A stretch of DNA of 64,000 bases. Source: Limanda limanda (taxonomy: Eukaryota > Chordata > Actinopteri > Pleuronectiformes > Pleuronectidae). A model generated the notes under the pieces. It did no database searches and had not been told where the DNA came from. It saw only the letters and a list, made by a program, of their open reading frames with translations. The translations under genes and the position numbers were made by a program. The stretch lies in assembly GCF_963576545.1 (NCBI RefSeq), contig NC_083648.1, positions 10,465,739-10,529,738 of the forward strand, read 5' to 3'. Every line of letters begins with the position of its first letter. Within the stretch, counting starts at the first letter, position 1. Of the stretch, positions 26,640 through 38,745 are shown piece by piece.

Positions 26640-28020
26640 TTTTTTTTGTTTGAGTGTGAGTGACACGCCCGGTGTTGGCCACTAGATGGGGTGATTGCAC
26701 ATGTTTCATGAGTACAGGATGTTTAAATTATCATTTTACACATTAAATGATATCAAACAGATTTAGTCCCTGGACTTTGAATGGAAATGTTCTAGCAATT
26801 AATTTTTTTTCTGAACACTCAATTAACTTGTTCAAATAATCAACATACACGTCCTGACTGCATTTAGGGCTGAGCACAGACATTATTGCAGAATTATGTT
26901 AACAATATGCAGAAGTTGTATTTCTTGTATAAGCACAGTAAGATTATTGATGGGGTTCTGATGTAAAAAATGTTTTGCTGTGGTTCAAATGTTTGTTATT
27001 TTCCTCAAAGAAAGATATTAAAAAGTAGAACCTTCATTAAGGGGGGAAAAATATCTTAACTTAAAAGAAATAAAGTAACTTATCACTATCAGAATTGACT
27101 GAAAGTTTTATTTGTATCTTTAAAAAATAGTGGGCCGTAACCTCCAGCTCTAGTTGCATTCATATCACTATTATGAAATACAATCTAGCTTTAACATGTT
27201 CTCTGACTGCCAGAATATTTGAATTAAATGTTTTTGATGACTCATAAAATTAATTTTAAATGAGTTTCAAATTCCGTATCCCCTCTCTTAGATAAATTCC
27301 CATATGTAAAAAAATAATAATTAGGTTGGCGTAAATGTTGATCAGAGTTTTAACATTACATCTCCTGAATATGATTCTCTTCATGTAATAAGGTACTCAA
27401 ATACATACGTAGAACATTTTTAAATCATTTCATTACAAGTATAATACTTGATTCGTATTACAATTTAAGTCCGTTTTGAAAAGACACTTAATTCCAAATG
27501 CTCATGTTGTAAGTAGATTTTCCAGTGACTGGTATATTATTTTTACATGTGGATGTGTTAGATTGTTGATACTAATGAATCAATATAGGCAGCATTTTAC
27601 TTTTTAGCTGAAACCTTGTTTTTCTTATGCTTGATGCAGAGTGAGAAAGGAGGAGATCAACATTTGACTAGAAAATATCTTGAGAACAAAGTAGGTAATG
27701 TTTGTAAAATAAAAACCCAGTTGATCAAAGTTATTTTTTTTGGCTTTTGGAAAAAGGAGATGAAGAAGCTCTGACTCACCTTCATTTATCCCATGTAGAG
27801 ATATTGCCTGTGTGACAGGTACTACAAGTTGTTGAGCACACTTGTAATTAAATTAAAAAACACCAACATGCACTGTTTTTTAAAGCGTAATCTCTTTCAC
27901 CTCTGATGCATTCAAACTCAACAAGATCCATTATTCAGTTAGCTTTTAAAATTGACGTATTTATAAACTGTCAGGGGAAATGATTCAACATTGTGTCCTT
28001 GTTGTGGATCCTAATCAGGT
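26640..28020. other. Intergenic AT-rich spacer
   Basis: Only short chance frames. No exon, RNA gene or repeat is recognised. Confidence 0.5.
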
Positions 28021-28029
28021 TTTTAAAAG

Positions 28030-30060
28030 ATGGCGCTGTCAGCTGAATAGTACATGATTACAGGATAATGACACAAGCGTTTGCACGAGTCCAATCTGCA
28101 TAAGATGGAGGCCCTGATAAAGGTCTCTCTAATTAGGACGGTGTTTATTTCAAGCTTTACATACGACCATTAGGGCCGTAGTCAAATGCATGTATGTACA
28201 GCTTGAAGTTGTAAAGCCTGCTGTTGTATCACCATCCTCCAAAGCCAGGATCACACAAACAATCTACTTGGATGCGACTCCAACCCTCGGCTGTTATTGT
28301 TGAGATGCCCGTTTTACATGTTTCCCAGCATTCTCTGTAATGATATGAAATCTACAGATGTTATTATGAGGGTGATACAGTCTTTGATGGCAGTGACTTG
28401 ATCTCGATTATCACGTCCATTTATAGGTTTTGCGTCCTGCACCCTTCCTCCGTATCCCCTCTCATGCCCGTGCCCACACTGGCAGTCGTCGCCGTCTCCT
28501 TGTTTCATCAGGCTGCTATGAACATATTATGGATGGGTGCATTAGTGAGTGATGCGGAAGCCGGCCTGCCTTGCCTTGTTTTCGTGTGAGAGTGCATCAT
28601 TAGAAAATGTTCCACTTGGCAGGGAAGCGCGTATTAACTGCGACCGCAATGAAATGAGGTTGTGATAGATGGTTAAAGTTATACAAGACTATTAGGTTGA
28701 AATATGAACCTCTCAATTGTCATGATGAAACAGGGGGCTATTTGCGTGGTGATCAGTGCATTGAGAGACAATTGGAATCTGGAAAGACCCATACGATGCA
28801 TTATAGGTGGTGGGCTAAGGGCTGAAATGGTAGAGAAAAAGTAATCATGCTTCCGCTGAATACTTTGGAGCTACTGTTCAATTCAGGGCCCTATAAATTC
28901 ATTTGGATTCTCCGCCGAGCATCGAGCATTGTGATGAGAGCTGAGGAAGATTTGCAAACACGGCACCATTCTAAGCCCATATACATATATGGGAAATAAA
29001 GCAGAGATGATTGGCCATCACAGACTCTTTAATGGCCAGGCAGACTTAAAGCAGACTGTGTGTGTCTACCTCAATGTGTCTGCACGGCCCAAACAGGCAG
29101 GAGGACATTAAGTGTATTTGAATAAGCCATGGACGATCAGAACCAGAAGGCAACTGCATAAACGCATCTTCTCTTTAGAAAATGTCACCAGCCAATTAAA
29201 GCATGTTAATTATTTCTCATCATGTTTCCATGGTGACATCCTGGTCATTCTACCACTTGAAGAAGAAAAACTTTTGACCCTATTTCTATCTAACTCGCTA
29301 CATATGGGAGCTGAAGAGCGTAATTAATTGCTCTCCTTCAGGAACAGTACTGCCACTGTGCCAGATAATAATCTCCCTTCCTCTGATTGGAGTAATATAG
29401 AATAACACACATATCTTTAGAATAAGAAACACCTGATGGATAATTGAGTGTTCTGACGCCACGGTGAGGCTCTTTCCAAACTTAGACTTTCTTTGAGTTG
29501 CTCTGACTCAGTCTTAAACTAACAGCAGATCCAATTGCGAACCCATTAGCATTTAATATTACTGTAATTACTGTGTACATTTCATTATGTTCTCAGTATA
29601 TTAAACGACTGCTCAGTGTGGAGGGAGGGCTATAGTTTAATCTCTTTCTGTATTACTGTGTGCCACAGTACTCAAAACAGCATTAAGAGGCACATAATCA
29701 GAGGGAACTAATTGCCTATGATTGCATAAATGAAGTGGTTCACTCTCATCAGGGCTGTTGCTGATGTCCAGCCTCTCGCTGCCTTTGGGAGGCGGAGGCA
29801 GTTGACCACAATGTGGGAAACCTTAAGAGAGACAGCTACTGGTGGGTAATGTGAGGAAACCACTGATTCAATATGTCCGCGGGGAGCTGCGAGGCCAGGG
29901 GCTGTTACTGCCGCTGATGCTTTTTGTTGTCATCAGAGTTGCCTCCGCTTCACGGAGAAGAAGACGGAAAAAAGGAAAAAACAAGAAACACGAATGCCCA
30001 CCATTTGAGAAATGAATTTATCGAAGTCGCTGTCTTTTTCCCCATTAGTAAGTGTTTAGT
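28030..30060. promoter_or_regulatory. Candidate conserved non-coding (enhancer-like) region
   Basis: Between H2B and asb10 there is about 2 kb of balanced-composition, repeat-free, non-coding DNA. It has many TAAT/ATTA cores, for example around 28,128-28,135 (CTAATTAGG) and in the stretches 28,880-29,100 and 29,750-29,900. Such texture is typical of conserved elements around developmental genes, and gbx1 lies nearby. This is judged by eye only; no alignment was available. Confidence 0.3.
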
Positions 30061-31361
30061 TCAGCGTTTTAAATAATTGCGTTACCAGGAATGATATTTA
30101 AAATACATTTGGGAGTCAATGAGGCGGGAAAGTGCCTACATGTTCTGCTGATGACACCCGGGCCATTTGGAAGACATCAAAGTAGAGAGGAGGTAGCCCA
30201 GATGCATATTATAAACTCATTATGTATATCATTTAAAAGGATGTTCTCCAGCCGCAAAAACAATATTCCTAGTCTCTCTCTGGTAATGTGTGTTTTCAAA
30301 GTTGAAACTCTTACTCGCCTTCAGTTTAATGTGGCATCTATTACCAAACTGTAACATAAAATAAATGACCTTGATTTCCATACCAGAACAGTCATTAAGG
30401 TATAGATGAGATGCAGCGATGCTTCTGTGTTTCCAAATGGGATGGGAGGTTAAAGAAAAAAGCTCTGCACAAATATCATGTACTTCTCCACCTGTGGTGC
30501 ACACATTGTTTTCTGCAGAGCTTGCATGATGGACTCAGGCCCTAACATACAAGATACAGCCAATTTTAATAGACACCGATAGCAAATCAAGTTCATTCCT
30601 CCAAAATCACAAAGCTTAACATTGTGAACCGTGATGCTCGGCTGTACGATCTGTTTTGCTGTTTGGAAAAATTTCCACCAGCTCTTGAAAATGGCGTCCC
30701 ATCAGTCAAAAAGCGATGTTTGTCAGATGCCATCAGAAGTAGGCTTAAGAGGCTTAATTATGCGCTGTCCCTCCGCCATCAGAACGCTACACGTGGGGCA
30801 GAGTGACACAGCGGTTGCCAGTCATTCAGCCTAATGCTCTAATGCAGGGAGCCATGTGGATACATAAAATCCATTAAGGATACTGAGCAGAAAAATACAT
30901 TTTGCAAACCCATACTCATATGGGGCTCACAAATAGGAGATTGTATTTGCCCTGTTTTCCACAAAGAAATGTGTCAGGGCAAAATCTGACATTAAAAGTT
31001 GTCTAAATTGTTTAGGTCAGCTATAACTTTTTGTTTTTTAGTATGAAAATTAAAGCCGTGTTTTTTTTTAACCTTTATTTGGAAGATTTCTGCTCAGCAC
31101 ACCGAGAGTATGAGAAATGAGCATGCATTAAATATATCAGGAAAAAGCACTACTTTAACATAAGAGAAAATAGTAAGAAAACTCCCCACTTTCAGCACAT
31201 TAAGGTTTTGTCTCATAAGACGCCGTGTAATTTAGAAAACTGTAAAGGTGCAGAGCAGGAGTTTATTCAGCTCATTTGATTCCTGCAGCCTCACAGAGAC
31301 ACTTCGTGGCTGTAACTTTGCTGGAGGCAAACACACGAGGCTCGAGTGGCTGCATGTGAAA

Positions 31362-31372
31362 CATAAAAATAG
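31362..31372 (+). promoter_or_regulatory. Possible TATA/MEF2-like element upstream of asb10
   Basis: CATAAAAATAG lies about 190 bp before the asb10 first ATG and fits both a TATA-like box and the AT core of a MEF2 site. ASB10 expression in muscle would suit a MEF2 site. This is a single motif with no start-site evidence. Confidence 0.2.
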
Positions 31373-31559
31373 CACGACTTGTCACACTGCAGGGAGGGTC
31401 TCATACCGAATATCAAAACAGCTCTGTGCACCAACCCTGCGAACAGCCGCCAGGCACATAGTGGACATTAACCAGTGAGAGGGAAACAACGAGAGATCCG
31501 CGGAGACGGGCATCGCTTTATCATCCACACATCAGTTTGCTCTGTTTGAGAGACTCAGC

Positions 31560-31884
31560 ATGTCGAGAGGCAGCTTTGTCTTCACGCCCATGGCCTTGCG
31601 TTCTTTTGAACTTGACGAGGACATGCTCCAGACACACAAGTACAAGAGGCAGATGGCCTCCCATCAGCTCAGCAGCTACATGTGCAAGAAGGAGGCCAGA
31701 GACCGGGTGCTGCTGAGGTCCAGCTCTGCTCTCCCACCGGCAATGTGCCACGACTTGGTGGTTCAGAATGCTCTGTACACAGGAGACTTGGAGGCCATGC
31801 GGCAACTCTTTCCCAGAGGATCCACAGCAAACCTCATCATTGAGCCACAGGGAGGGGACATGCACTGGGTCGCCAGAGGGGAAG
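31560..31884 (+). CDS. asb10: asb10 alternative first exon A
   Basis: Encodes 108 residues plus one base (phase 1), ending at GAAG|GTAGGA. The C-terminal part, LVVQNALYTGDLEAMRQLFP, resembles the human ASB10 form beginning with a similar 'QNALYTGDL' stretch. The spare G joins the GA of the next exon to give Gly-Leu-Trp. The start is the first in-frame ATG, and the protein length then matches the human form. Confidence 0.85.
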
Positions 31885-34800
31885 GTAGGAGACGACATCT
31901 GTCTTCATTGGGAATTAATTAAGGAATTCATAGGATGTGGCACAGCACAGATAATAGCTTTATTGCATCTCCTGGAGGTTAGCATCCAAAATATTGAAAT
32001 GTAAAAAGCCCTTTTTATTCAAACTCCTTCTTTTACAGACTATTTCTGTGTTGTTAATAGAAATAGAGAGGCTTTAGAATGATTTTTAATATGCAGCTAC
32101 ATGAAACATGTTAGTGGTGCAGCTCACCCTCAGGCAGAATTTACAGACACAGCGATGCAGTGTTTATAGAAACAGAGCACGAGGCAGTATTTATAGAATC
32201 CACATTGCTTTGAGTCTGTTGCAGCATGCAAAAGTCAATGGAGGACACAACAGGAATCAATATTAAATGCAAAAATCATGCATTTCACTTATACTTTCCG
32301 ATTTGTAAATGGAATGTGTCACATCTGAGTTCCTCGAATTCTACATTAAGTCAGTGGACTTCAGTGGATTTGCTGAATCACTGAGCAGGTGGTACGTAAT
32401 GCACCGGTCATTGGCACCCATGCCGCTGCACTGGCAAGGTCCAGGGGGGTCAGATGAAATATCACATGACACCCCCCCTGAAATAGCCCTCTCTGCACAA
32501 ACAACCTCCACAAGGGCTCTTCTCCTCCTGGAGAAACCACATTTAAAAAGACTCAAGCTGGTCGGCTCCACTATGACTAATGTGGCTCCTCAGGTTAAGT
32601 GGCACAAAACTAAATCCCAGCGCAGCGACGTGATCGCCACAGCCAAGGCCACAGGCTGTGTCCTGCAGTTCTGGAACTCTCTGCTTGTGGGCGATGAGCT
32701 GACGATTCTCAGTATCGTGGACGATGACGAGTACGACCACCTCGTAGATGCTGTGTATGACACCAGCAACATAGAGGAATGGAAGAACTTCAGATTTAAC
32801 TACAGAGGCCTGAGTAGGATTTCCACTGTTCTGATTTCACTGCTATGACCACTGTGCACAGGGGGAGGTGTTGACATTCTGATGGGGCATAGGCTACCAT
32901 ATTATCATAAAGACTTTGAAATGTTGTGACTGTGCCGAATGTTCTATAGCTGACGGAACCCGAGCTCTTGCAACTCAGCGGTAACTTTATCCAAATTGTC
33001 GTCCTTGCTGGCAGGACTGTGGTCGCTGACCTACGAGCAGGAACTGACCACGCCGCTTCACATCACAGCTGGACGAGGGTTCACTGACTGCCTGAAGCTG
33101 CTCCTGCAGCGTGGGGCCAACGTGGACCTGGCGCCCGGCGGCACGACTGCTCTGCACGAGTCCTGTGAAAACTGCCAGCCGGAGTGCACCAAGCTGCTGC
33201 TCATCCACGGCGCTAACGCCAACGCTGTCTCCGAGGACGGCCTCATGCCTCTGCACATTTGCACAACCTCAGAATCTCTCGAGTAAGTGCAGTGAGCCTA
33301 GACAGTGTGGGCCACTATTTGTGGAGAGGTACAAACTGCACTACGAATTTCTACATGTTGACACAATGACCATTATAGGTACCAGTTACAACAGGAACAC
33401 CTCCCACCAACAGGAGACTTGTATAACAGCTTAAAGCAAGACTATGTGTGCAACCTCTGCTCAACAGTGACCACTATTGGCACCATTGACAATTACGGCA
33501 AAAGTGTAAATGCTAAAACATCGTAGACTGTCCATAAGGATGGACACATGTACACTTCCTTCCTTTGGCAAGAGTCTCCTCAGCAACGATAATGGTGTGG
33601 AGCTGAAGTATTGAGGCACTATATGAGCTGTATTGCAGACAGCCACTAGGTGATGATAAATATGGTTTGGCATATTTCTTGGAAACCATCATGTCGTCAA
33701 TCTTTATATGCAGTCAACAAGTCAGAGGATAGAATGTCAACTATACAGCGTTTTATCCTCAGGTTTTGTTACATAAACTAGGGTGGGCCACTATAAGCCA
33801 CTGGTCTCACCAGTAACTTATAAGTGTGGAACCACTGAGTTTATTTAATTGAGCTAGATTGCAAATTAATTTTACATAGGAAATTGTGAAACTTAAAGTC
33901 AGTGAACCACAACATGCTTGTACTAGTTAAAGGTTTGCCCACAAAAAACTCATGGTCGTATCAGGCTGTAGCTGCAGAAGTCCTCAGGTTCCTGGACTGA
34001 GCTTAAGTAAATGTATTACAAAATCAATCTTATCAAACCTACAGACAAAAAAGAACAAATTCGATTTAGTGAAATGAGTTTGAAATTTATTTGAATGAGC
34101 ACATTTGGAGCACAATGGGAGGTGATGAAGGGATAGGCTACTTGAGATCATCCGACATTTCTTCCAGGGTGCGTCAGATAAAAAATGTGGGAGCCACAGA
34201 TCTTATCTTAATGTGGGAGTAGGACTTGTGCTCAATGGCCAAACAAGGTTCTGTATTTCTTGCAGATGTGCCAAACATCTCCTTCAGTACGGTGCGGCAA
34301 TCAATGGACGCAGCGTGGAAGAAGAAAACACTCCCTTGCATGTGGCAGCCCGGTACGGCCTCTCCGACCACACTGAGCTCTACCTGCGCTACGGAGCAGC
34401 TGTGGACAGACAGAACGAGGAGGGTCTCACGCCTCTGAACGCTGCTTGTTCTCAGCCCCAGGAGGAGCAGGACCTCAAGCGGTACTTCCAGGTGGTCCAG
34501 ATGCTGAGGGGAGCAGGGGCCGACGTCCACACGATGGACCACGACAAACGCACTCCTTTGCACATGGCCTGCAAGCACGCCAATCCAGACATAGTGGATC
34601 TTCTCCTGGCCAACGGGGCCTGTGTTAACGACATGGACTACGGTGGCGAGGCCCCCATGCACAACATCCTGAAGGTGGTGTGCTACAAGATTTCCCATCA
34701 GCCCGAGAGGATCGTCCGCGCCCTGCTCAACCACGGTTCTATCCGGGTGTGGCCTGGAGCTCTGCCCTTGGTAGGAAGTGAAAATCTGCACGTTGTCCAA

Positions 34801-36044
34801 AAGTACCAAAGGATCAAAATGTGTGCACACGCATGTACTAACGTGTTCCAGATTGGGCTGTAGCACATGGTGGTGCAGTCTGAGCTCATCAAGGTGGCCC
34901 ATTTTGCATAATCAGCGAGGGCTGCACATGTGACACCTTGAGTAGGAGTCTTGAAACACTAAACTGTTCCTTTGCAACAATCCAGACTTCTCCACAGTCA
35001 AACCTCCCATTTCAGGACACAACATGAAGTGTTGCACTCTCTGCGGGAAACAGACTACAACTATCAGTGAACCCACGTGCACGAGACAAAATGCATGGTT
35101 CCTAATTAGGCAAGTGTTAATAGGAGATTAATTAGCACTAATTGCATAATTTCCAGTTAAACCCCTGGAGGGAAGACCAATCTGTTCATTTCACAAGTGT
35201 TTAATTACTTTATTTCTTCAGTTCTATGGAGTCACAAGCTCACTCAACAACTTAAATGACGGTTGTGTGCTCGTGTTGCTCTGCTCTGGTGTTTCTGTGC
35301 AGGTTCTGAAGCACTGCTGCCAATCTCCACGCACCATCGAGGTCCTGCTGAACGCCTACAGCCGCCTCAAAGTCACAGACGCCTGGAATGAGTCCGTTTC
35401 TACAGAGGTGTTAAAGGTGAATGCTCTAAAATTGTTCAGTGACCATTTAAGTTTGACCAATGTGTGTCTTTTAAGACAATTTTTTTCTAATTTGAAGTTT
35501 CTACTTTTTGCAGATTTTTGTTGACAAAGCAAAACATTATTTCAGTACAGAATCTGTGTAATTCCATTATTTGATAATTTAACAGCTCGTAAATTTGACG
35601 TTGGCCCCAATCAATTTACGTTTAAAATATACTTTATAAAAAAGTAGATGATCAAAAAAGATATTGTACTTTTTAGGAAGTAAACACACGACCCAAATAA
35701 CTTGACATTTGCAAAGGGCTCATATTGATGAATGTTTATTCAATTAGTCGGCCTAACTTGTTGTTTTTTGAAATACATTGGTTTACTGTTTTGTGAAAAA
35801 AATGCCATAATTTTTGGGCCTAATCCACCTGATTTAATTTGTGTTCCTATCCAATCAGGGGCACAAGGACTTCTATGAGTCCATCTTCTCCTTGGCGCTG
35901 GCCCCCCGCTCCTTGCAGCACTTGGCGCGCTGCAGACTCAGGAGCTTCCTGGAGGGCCGAGTGCACAAGGTGGTCCCCAAACTCGACCTTCCCACCTTCA
36001 TCAAGAACTACCTGCTCCTGGAGTACAGAGGCTACCTGCACTGA
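31560..36044 (+). CDS. asb10: Ankyrin repeat and SOCS box protein 10 (spliced gene)
   Basis: Substrate-recognition subunit of an elongin BC-cullin 5 ubiquitin ligase. Exons: A 31,560-31,884; B (alternative first) 32,309-32,813; 33,015-33,282; 34,266-34,770; 35,303-35,416; 35,859-36,044. All junctions are GT-AG and in phase. The A form is 465 residues, close to the human protein (about 467); the B form is up to 525. Ankyrin repeats run from about 116 to 360 (LTTPLHITAGRG, TTALHESC, ENTPLHVAARYG, RTPLHMACKHA), followed by NHGSIRVWPGALPLVLKHC and TIEVLLNAYS. A C-terminal SOCS box (422-465) has the BC-box SLQHLARC and LDLP as Cul5-box equivalent. RVWPGALP and PRSLQHLARCRLRSFLEG are ASB10-type rather than ASB18-type. 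gbx1 follows 2.7 kb downstream on the same strand. Confidence 0.93.
32309..32813 (+). CDS. asb10: asb10 alternative first exon B
   Basis: Ends VYDTSNIEEWKNFRFNYRGL at CTGA|GTAGGA (phase 1). The spare A with the next GA gives Arg-Leu-Trp, as in the human form reading FRFNIRALRLWSLTYEEELT. The frame is open back to an ATG at 32,309; ATGs at 32,399, 32,420 and 32,573 are alternatives and the true start is uncertain. The N-terminal part before about residue 70 has no recognised similarity. The exon lies in the intron after exon A, so it needs its own promoter or mutually exclusive splicing. Confidence 0.75.
33015..33282 (+). CDS. asb10: asb10 exon: first ankyrin repeats
   Basis: Acceptor TTGCTGGCAG, donor GTAAGT. 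Encodes LWSLTYEQELTTPLH and then two full ankyrin repeats (GANVDLAPGGTTALHESC, HGANANAVSEDGLMPLHIC). Both alternative first exons splice here in the same phase. Confidence 0.92.
33523..33716. mobile_element. Small MITE-like copy inside an asb10 intron
   Basis: Left end TAGACTGTCCATAAGGATGG, right end CATGTCGTCAATCTTTATATGCAGTC, which are imperfect inverse repeats. Internal CAGACAGCCACTAGGTGATG corresponds to the CAGCCACCAGGTGG block of the 7.6-8.0 kb element. No effect on the exons is visible. Confidence 0.5.
34266..34770 (+). CDS. asb10: asb10 exon: main ankyrin block
   Basis: Acceptor TTTCTTGCAG, donor GTAGGA. Encodes 168 complete codons with at least four further ankyrin units, then the conserved NHGSIRVWPGALPL. 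A 242-codon frame on the opposite strand is a shadow of this exon. Confidence 0.93.
35303..35416 (+). CDS. asb10: asb10 exon: linker before the SOCS box
   Basis: A 38-codon, phase 0-0 exon (VLKHCCQSPRTIEVLLNAYS...EVLK), acceptor TTTCTGTGCAG and donor GTGAAT. It matches the ASB10 segment with PRTIEVLMNTYS. Confidence 0.9.
35859..36044 (+). CDS. asb10: asb10 last coding exon: SOCS box
   Basis: Acceptor CCAATCAG. Encodes GHKDFYESIFSLALAPR and then the SOCS box ending YLLLEYRGYLH and TGA. A poly(A) signal follows within 30 bp. Confidence 0.92.
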   Translation, partial: GHKDFYESIFSLALAPRSLQHLARCRLRSFLEGRVHKVVPKLDLPTFIKNYLLLEYRGYLH

Positions 36045-36070
36045 GAGGAGTGAGGGGTCATTCACAAAAG

Positions 36071-36076
36071 AATAAA
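36071..36076 (+). terminator. Candidate poly(A) signal of asb10
   Basis: AATAAA 27 bp after the asb10 stop, giving a very short 3'UTR. Further AT-rich DNA downstream contains other possible signals. Confidence 0.45.
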
Positions 36077-36079
36077 ACT

Positions 36080-38329
36080 CACTCATCACTAGAAACTAAA
36101 GCATCAATACTCAATATTTCTTTCTGTGCCATGTGAGCAGCTGCTTGTTTGTCTCACCTTGATTCCAGATCAGCACAGCTACGTGTTTCCCTTTGCACCA
36201 CAAGAGGGAGCTATAGCCTTGAGTTGCCTATAACGAGCATGCAACCGTTTTATATTTTATTTATTGTGAGATCACAATGTTTTTTGTTTTTACTTCTACT
36301 CTTGATAGTAAGGAGACTAACAGGCTTGCATTTTTATACATGTAATTAATATAGTTGAATGCTAATACACAGAGTAATGATGTGTTTTTAAATGGGGGAC
36401 TGGCATCAAATATTTGCATAAATAATTATTGTTATCACCACCGATGTGATTGTGATTGTGGTGTTTTATATCAAAGGAAGGCCATGCAGGTTTAAAATAA
36501 AATATTCCACGATGGCTAAATAATCTAGTCACAGTTCTTCTCTTTTCTTTTTCTGGGGCACTATATTTTCTCTCCATCGTCTCTCATGCTTCTTCTGTTT
36601 GTAATCTGCTCTTTAATGTTCACTGGTCGTCATCCATCCCTTTTATGGAGGAAAAAAAAAGAAATCAAGATTAAAATATGTTTAAAAAAAAGAAATGAAA
36701 ATGATCTCTTGTTTGAAAGCAAGATTTAAGGTTAGAAAAGTGATATAAAGTTTGAGCATCGTAAAATAAAAACGTCTTGGGAAGATTGTGATGCTTCCAT
36801 TGTGAAGTGAAATGATTTTAATAAAACATTTAAAATTTAATTGAGAAAATAAAACAATTAATATACATATTTTGTTCTAATCTCTCATCATTTGCGAAAA
36901 AAGTTAATTTTGGATTATAATCTGTTTAAATTAGTTTTGTACGAATTAAGATTATTGTAATATTATTTTAAGGCCTCGTGTTTATATAAATCCTTTGAAT
37001 TAGAATATTTTAACACTTAAAATGTTTATATGAGAACATTCTTCTGATTGATCATCACTCATTACGGAATGTGACGGAAAGTTATCCACACACATCCAGA
37101 TTATGAATCCTCTTTCAGCGTTAATTCCAGTTGAAAATGACAAAAGCCACGAGTGAAATGGTTTAAATGACAGCAGATGATCAGCAGTGTAACATGAGCC
37201 ACCGGAGCCAGAGGAGCCGGGTGAATGGTTCCAGTGGATCAGAGACAGGAGCTGCTGCCGGAGCCGGAGTCACCCGCAATTATGAGAATTAGCCCGGTCC
37301 TCCAGAGCTAATCAGAGCCGCTGGTGATATGTTTGTGTCCTCATGCAATCAGACGAGCGACTGGAGAGCTCGGGCACCCAGGCCTCAATAGGGCCAATCA
37401 TCATCAGCCCCCATCGCCATTTAAAAGGTGAAATGATCTGCGATTAAAAGCAGTGCTCAAAGAAAAAGGAGAAAAGTGATTTTACCCCTTTTTCCAACAC
37501 GTGAGGGGTTTGAATAATTCTTCCTCCAAAAAGAGAGGAGAAAATGTGTTAATTGAATTATTGTGGGTTTAATTGGCAGCTGATGGGTAATGGGTGCTTT
37601 AAAAAGAGTTGAAACAAAGTGGAAATTCATGTAAATTTGACTTTGGCCCCGGAGTGTCCGTGTCCACGCTGCAGTTGACCTCTGCGTTAAGGCCTTTTAT
37701 GTGGATCTAATTTCTCGCGGAGTATCTCTCTCCTGGGAACAATTGTTGCAGCAACTTCTCTCCTTTTTCTCTCCCTCCCCTCCCCTGAGGCCCAAAACGT
37801 ATTGTTTTTAGCCGGGGAGCATAGGACAGAGAGCGGAGAAACATCTGCCTCTCACCCCCTCTCTCCTCCTCTCTCCTCCTCTCCTGACTCGGATGCCCAT
37901 CGGCCCCAATATTCCAACAAAAGCCACCGTTGTTTTACGCCGTCCCCTCGCATCCAGAGTAATTACTTATCATCAATCAAAATTAATAATAGCTGATTGG
38001 GTTGGTGTGGTCAACGATTATAGAAGGGGAAGGGCTGGAGCAGTCTCTCACACCCGTTTTCTTTCTTTTCTTTTCTTTTTTTTTTTTTTTGCAAGTCAAT
38101 GGTGAAAACCTGGCTTTAAAAAAAGGGGGGAGGAGAAAGAGGGGTGAGGAGGGGGGTGCGACCCGTCTATTTGGTCTCCACTGGGAAACCACACCGCCTC
38201 TCAGGACGGCCAAAAAAGTCAGAGGCTGAATAAGGAAATGAAGCGTAATTTGAGGAAGATGGATGAGCCCCTAGGGAAACTCCCCCTTTTCATCCCTCTT
38301 GTATTGGGGATTATAACCAATGCGCTGTC
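36080..38329 (+). promoter_or_regulatory. asb10-gbx1 spacer and gbx1 upstream region
   Basis: 36,080-37,060 is AT-rich with nothing assignable. 37,190-37,460 is repeat-free and has homeodomain-type cores (GAGAATTAGCCC, AGCTAATCAGAG, GGCCAATCATCATCAGCCCC). It reads like a conserved proximal regulatory element about 1.4 kb before the gbx1 start. 37,700-38,230 is CT-rich with a poly(T) run (38,078-38,090). The regulatory role is inference. Confidence 0.35.
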
Positions 38330-38372
38330 TCCCTCTCTCTCTCTCTCCCTCCCTCTCTCTCTCTCTCTCTCT
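38330..38372. repeat. (CT)n tract in the gbx1 upstream/5'UTR region
   Basis: Nearly uninterrupted CT dinucleotides about 400 bp before the gbx1 start codon, followed by a short ACATTACGCAC duplication. Confidence 0.85.
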
Positions 38373-38745
38373 GCGCGCACACATTACGCACACATTACGC
38401 ACACACGCGGTGCAGCGGAGAGGGGCGGAGGTGTGATAGGGAGGCAGAGAGACAAGAGAAGGGAGAGAGCGTGTGTGTCGCGTCTCAGTGTGTGTGACGA
38501 ACCAGAGGGAGAAGGTGCATCGGAGCGGGGGGTGCACACGGCAAAGCGCCCCACTGACCCACGCATATAGAGCTCACACAGACCCGGAGACCAGCTCCAC
38601 TCCCAGGGATGACACCGCGCCAGAGGATCTACTTTCACTACGCTCCGTCCTCACGCTGAAAAAAGTTTTTACGCGCGGCACAGGAAGGAAGGGGACACCT
38701 GCTTCCAAGTTTTTTCCACTGCGTAAAAACGTGCCCACCTGCAAC

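Noticed and set aside
32341..32772. Several minus-strand frames opposite asb10 exon B
   Set aside because: Shadows of the plus-strand frame, which continues in phase into a conserved exon.
34174..34902. 242-codon frame on the minus strand
   Set aside because: It lies exactly antisense to the asb10 ankyrin exon and is explained by that exon's codon bias.
36149..36577. Possible additional exons after the asb10 stop
   Set aside because: Frames are short and hydrophobic by AT-richness; the SOCS box already ends the protein as in the family.
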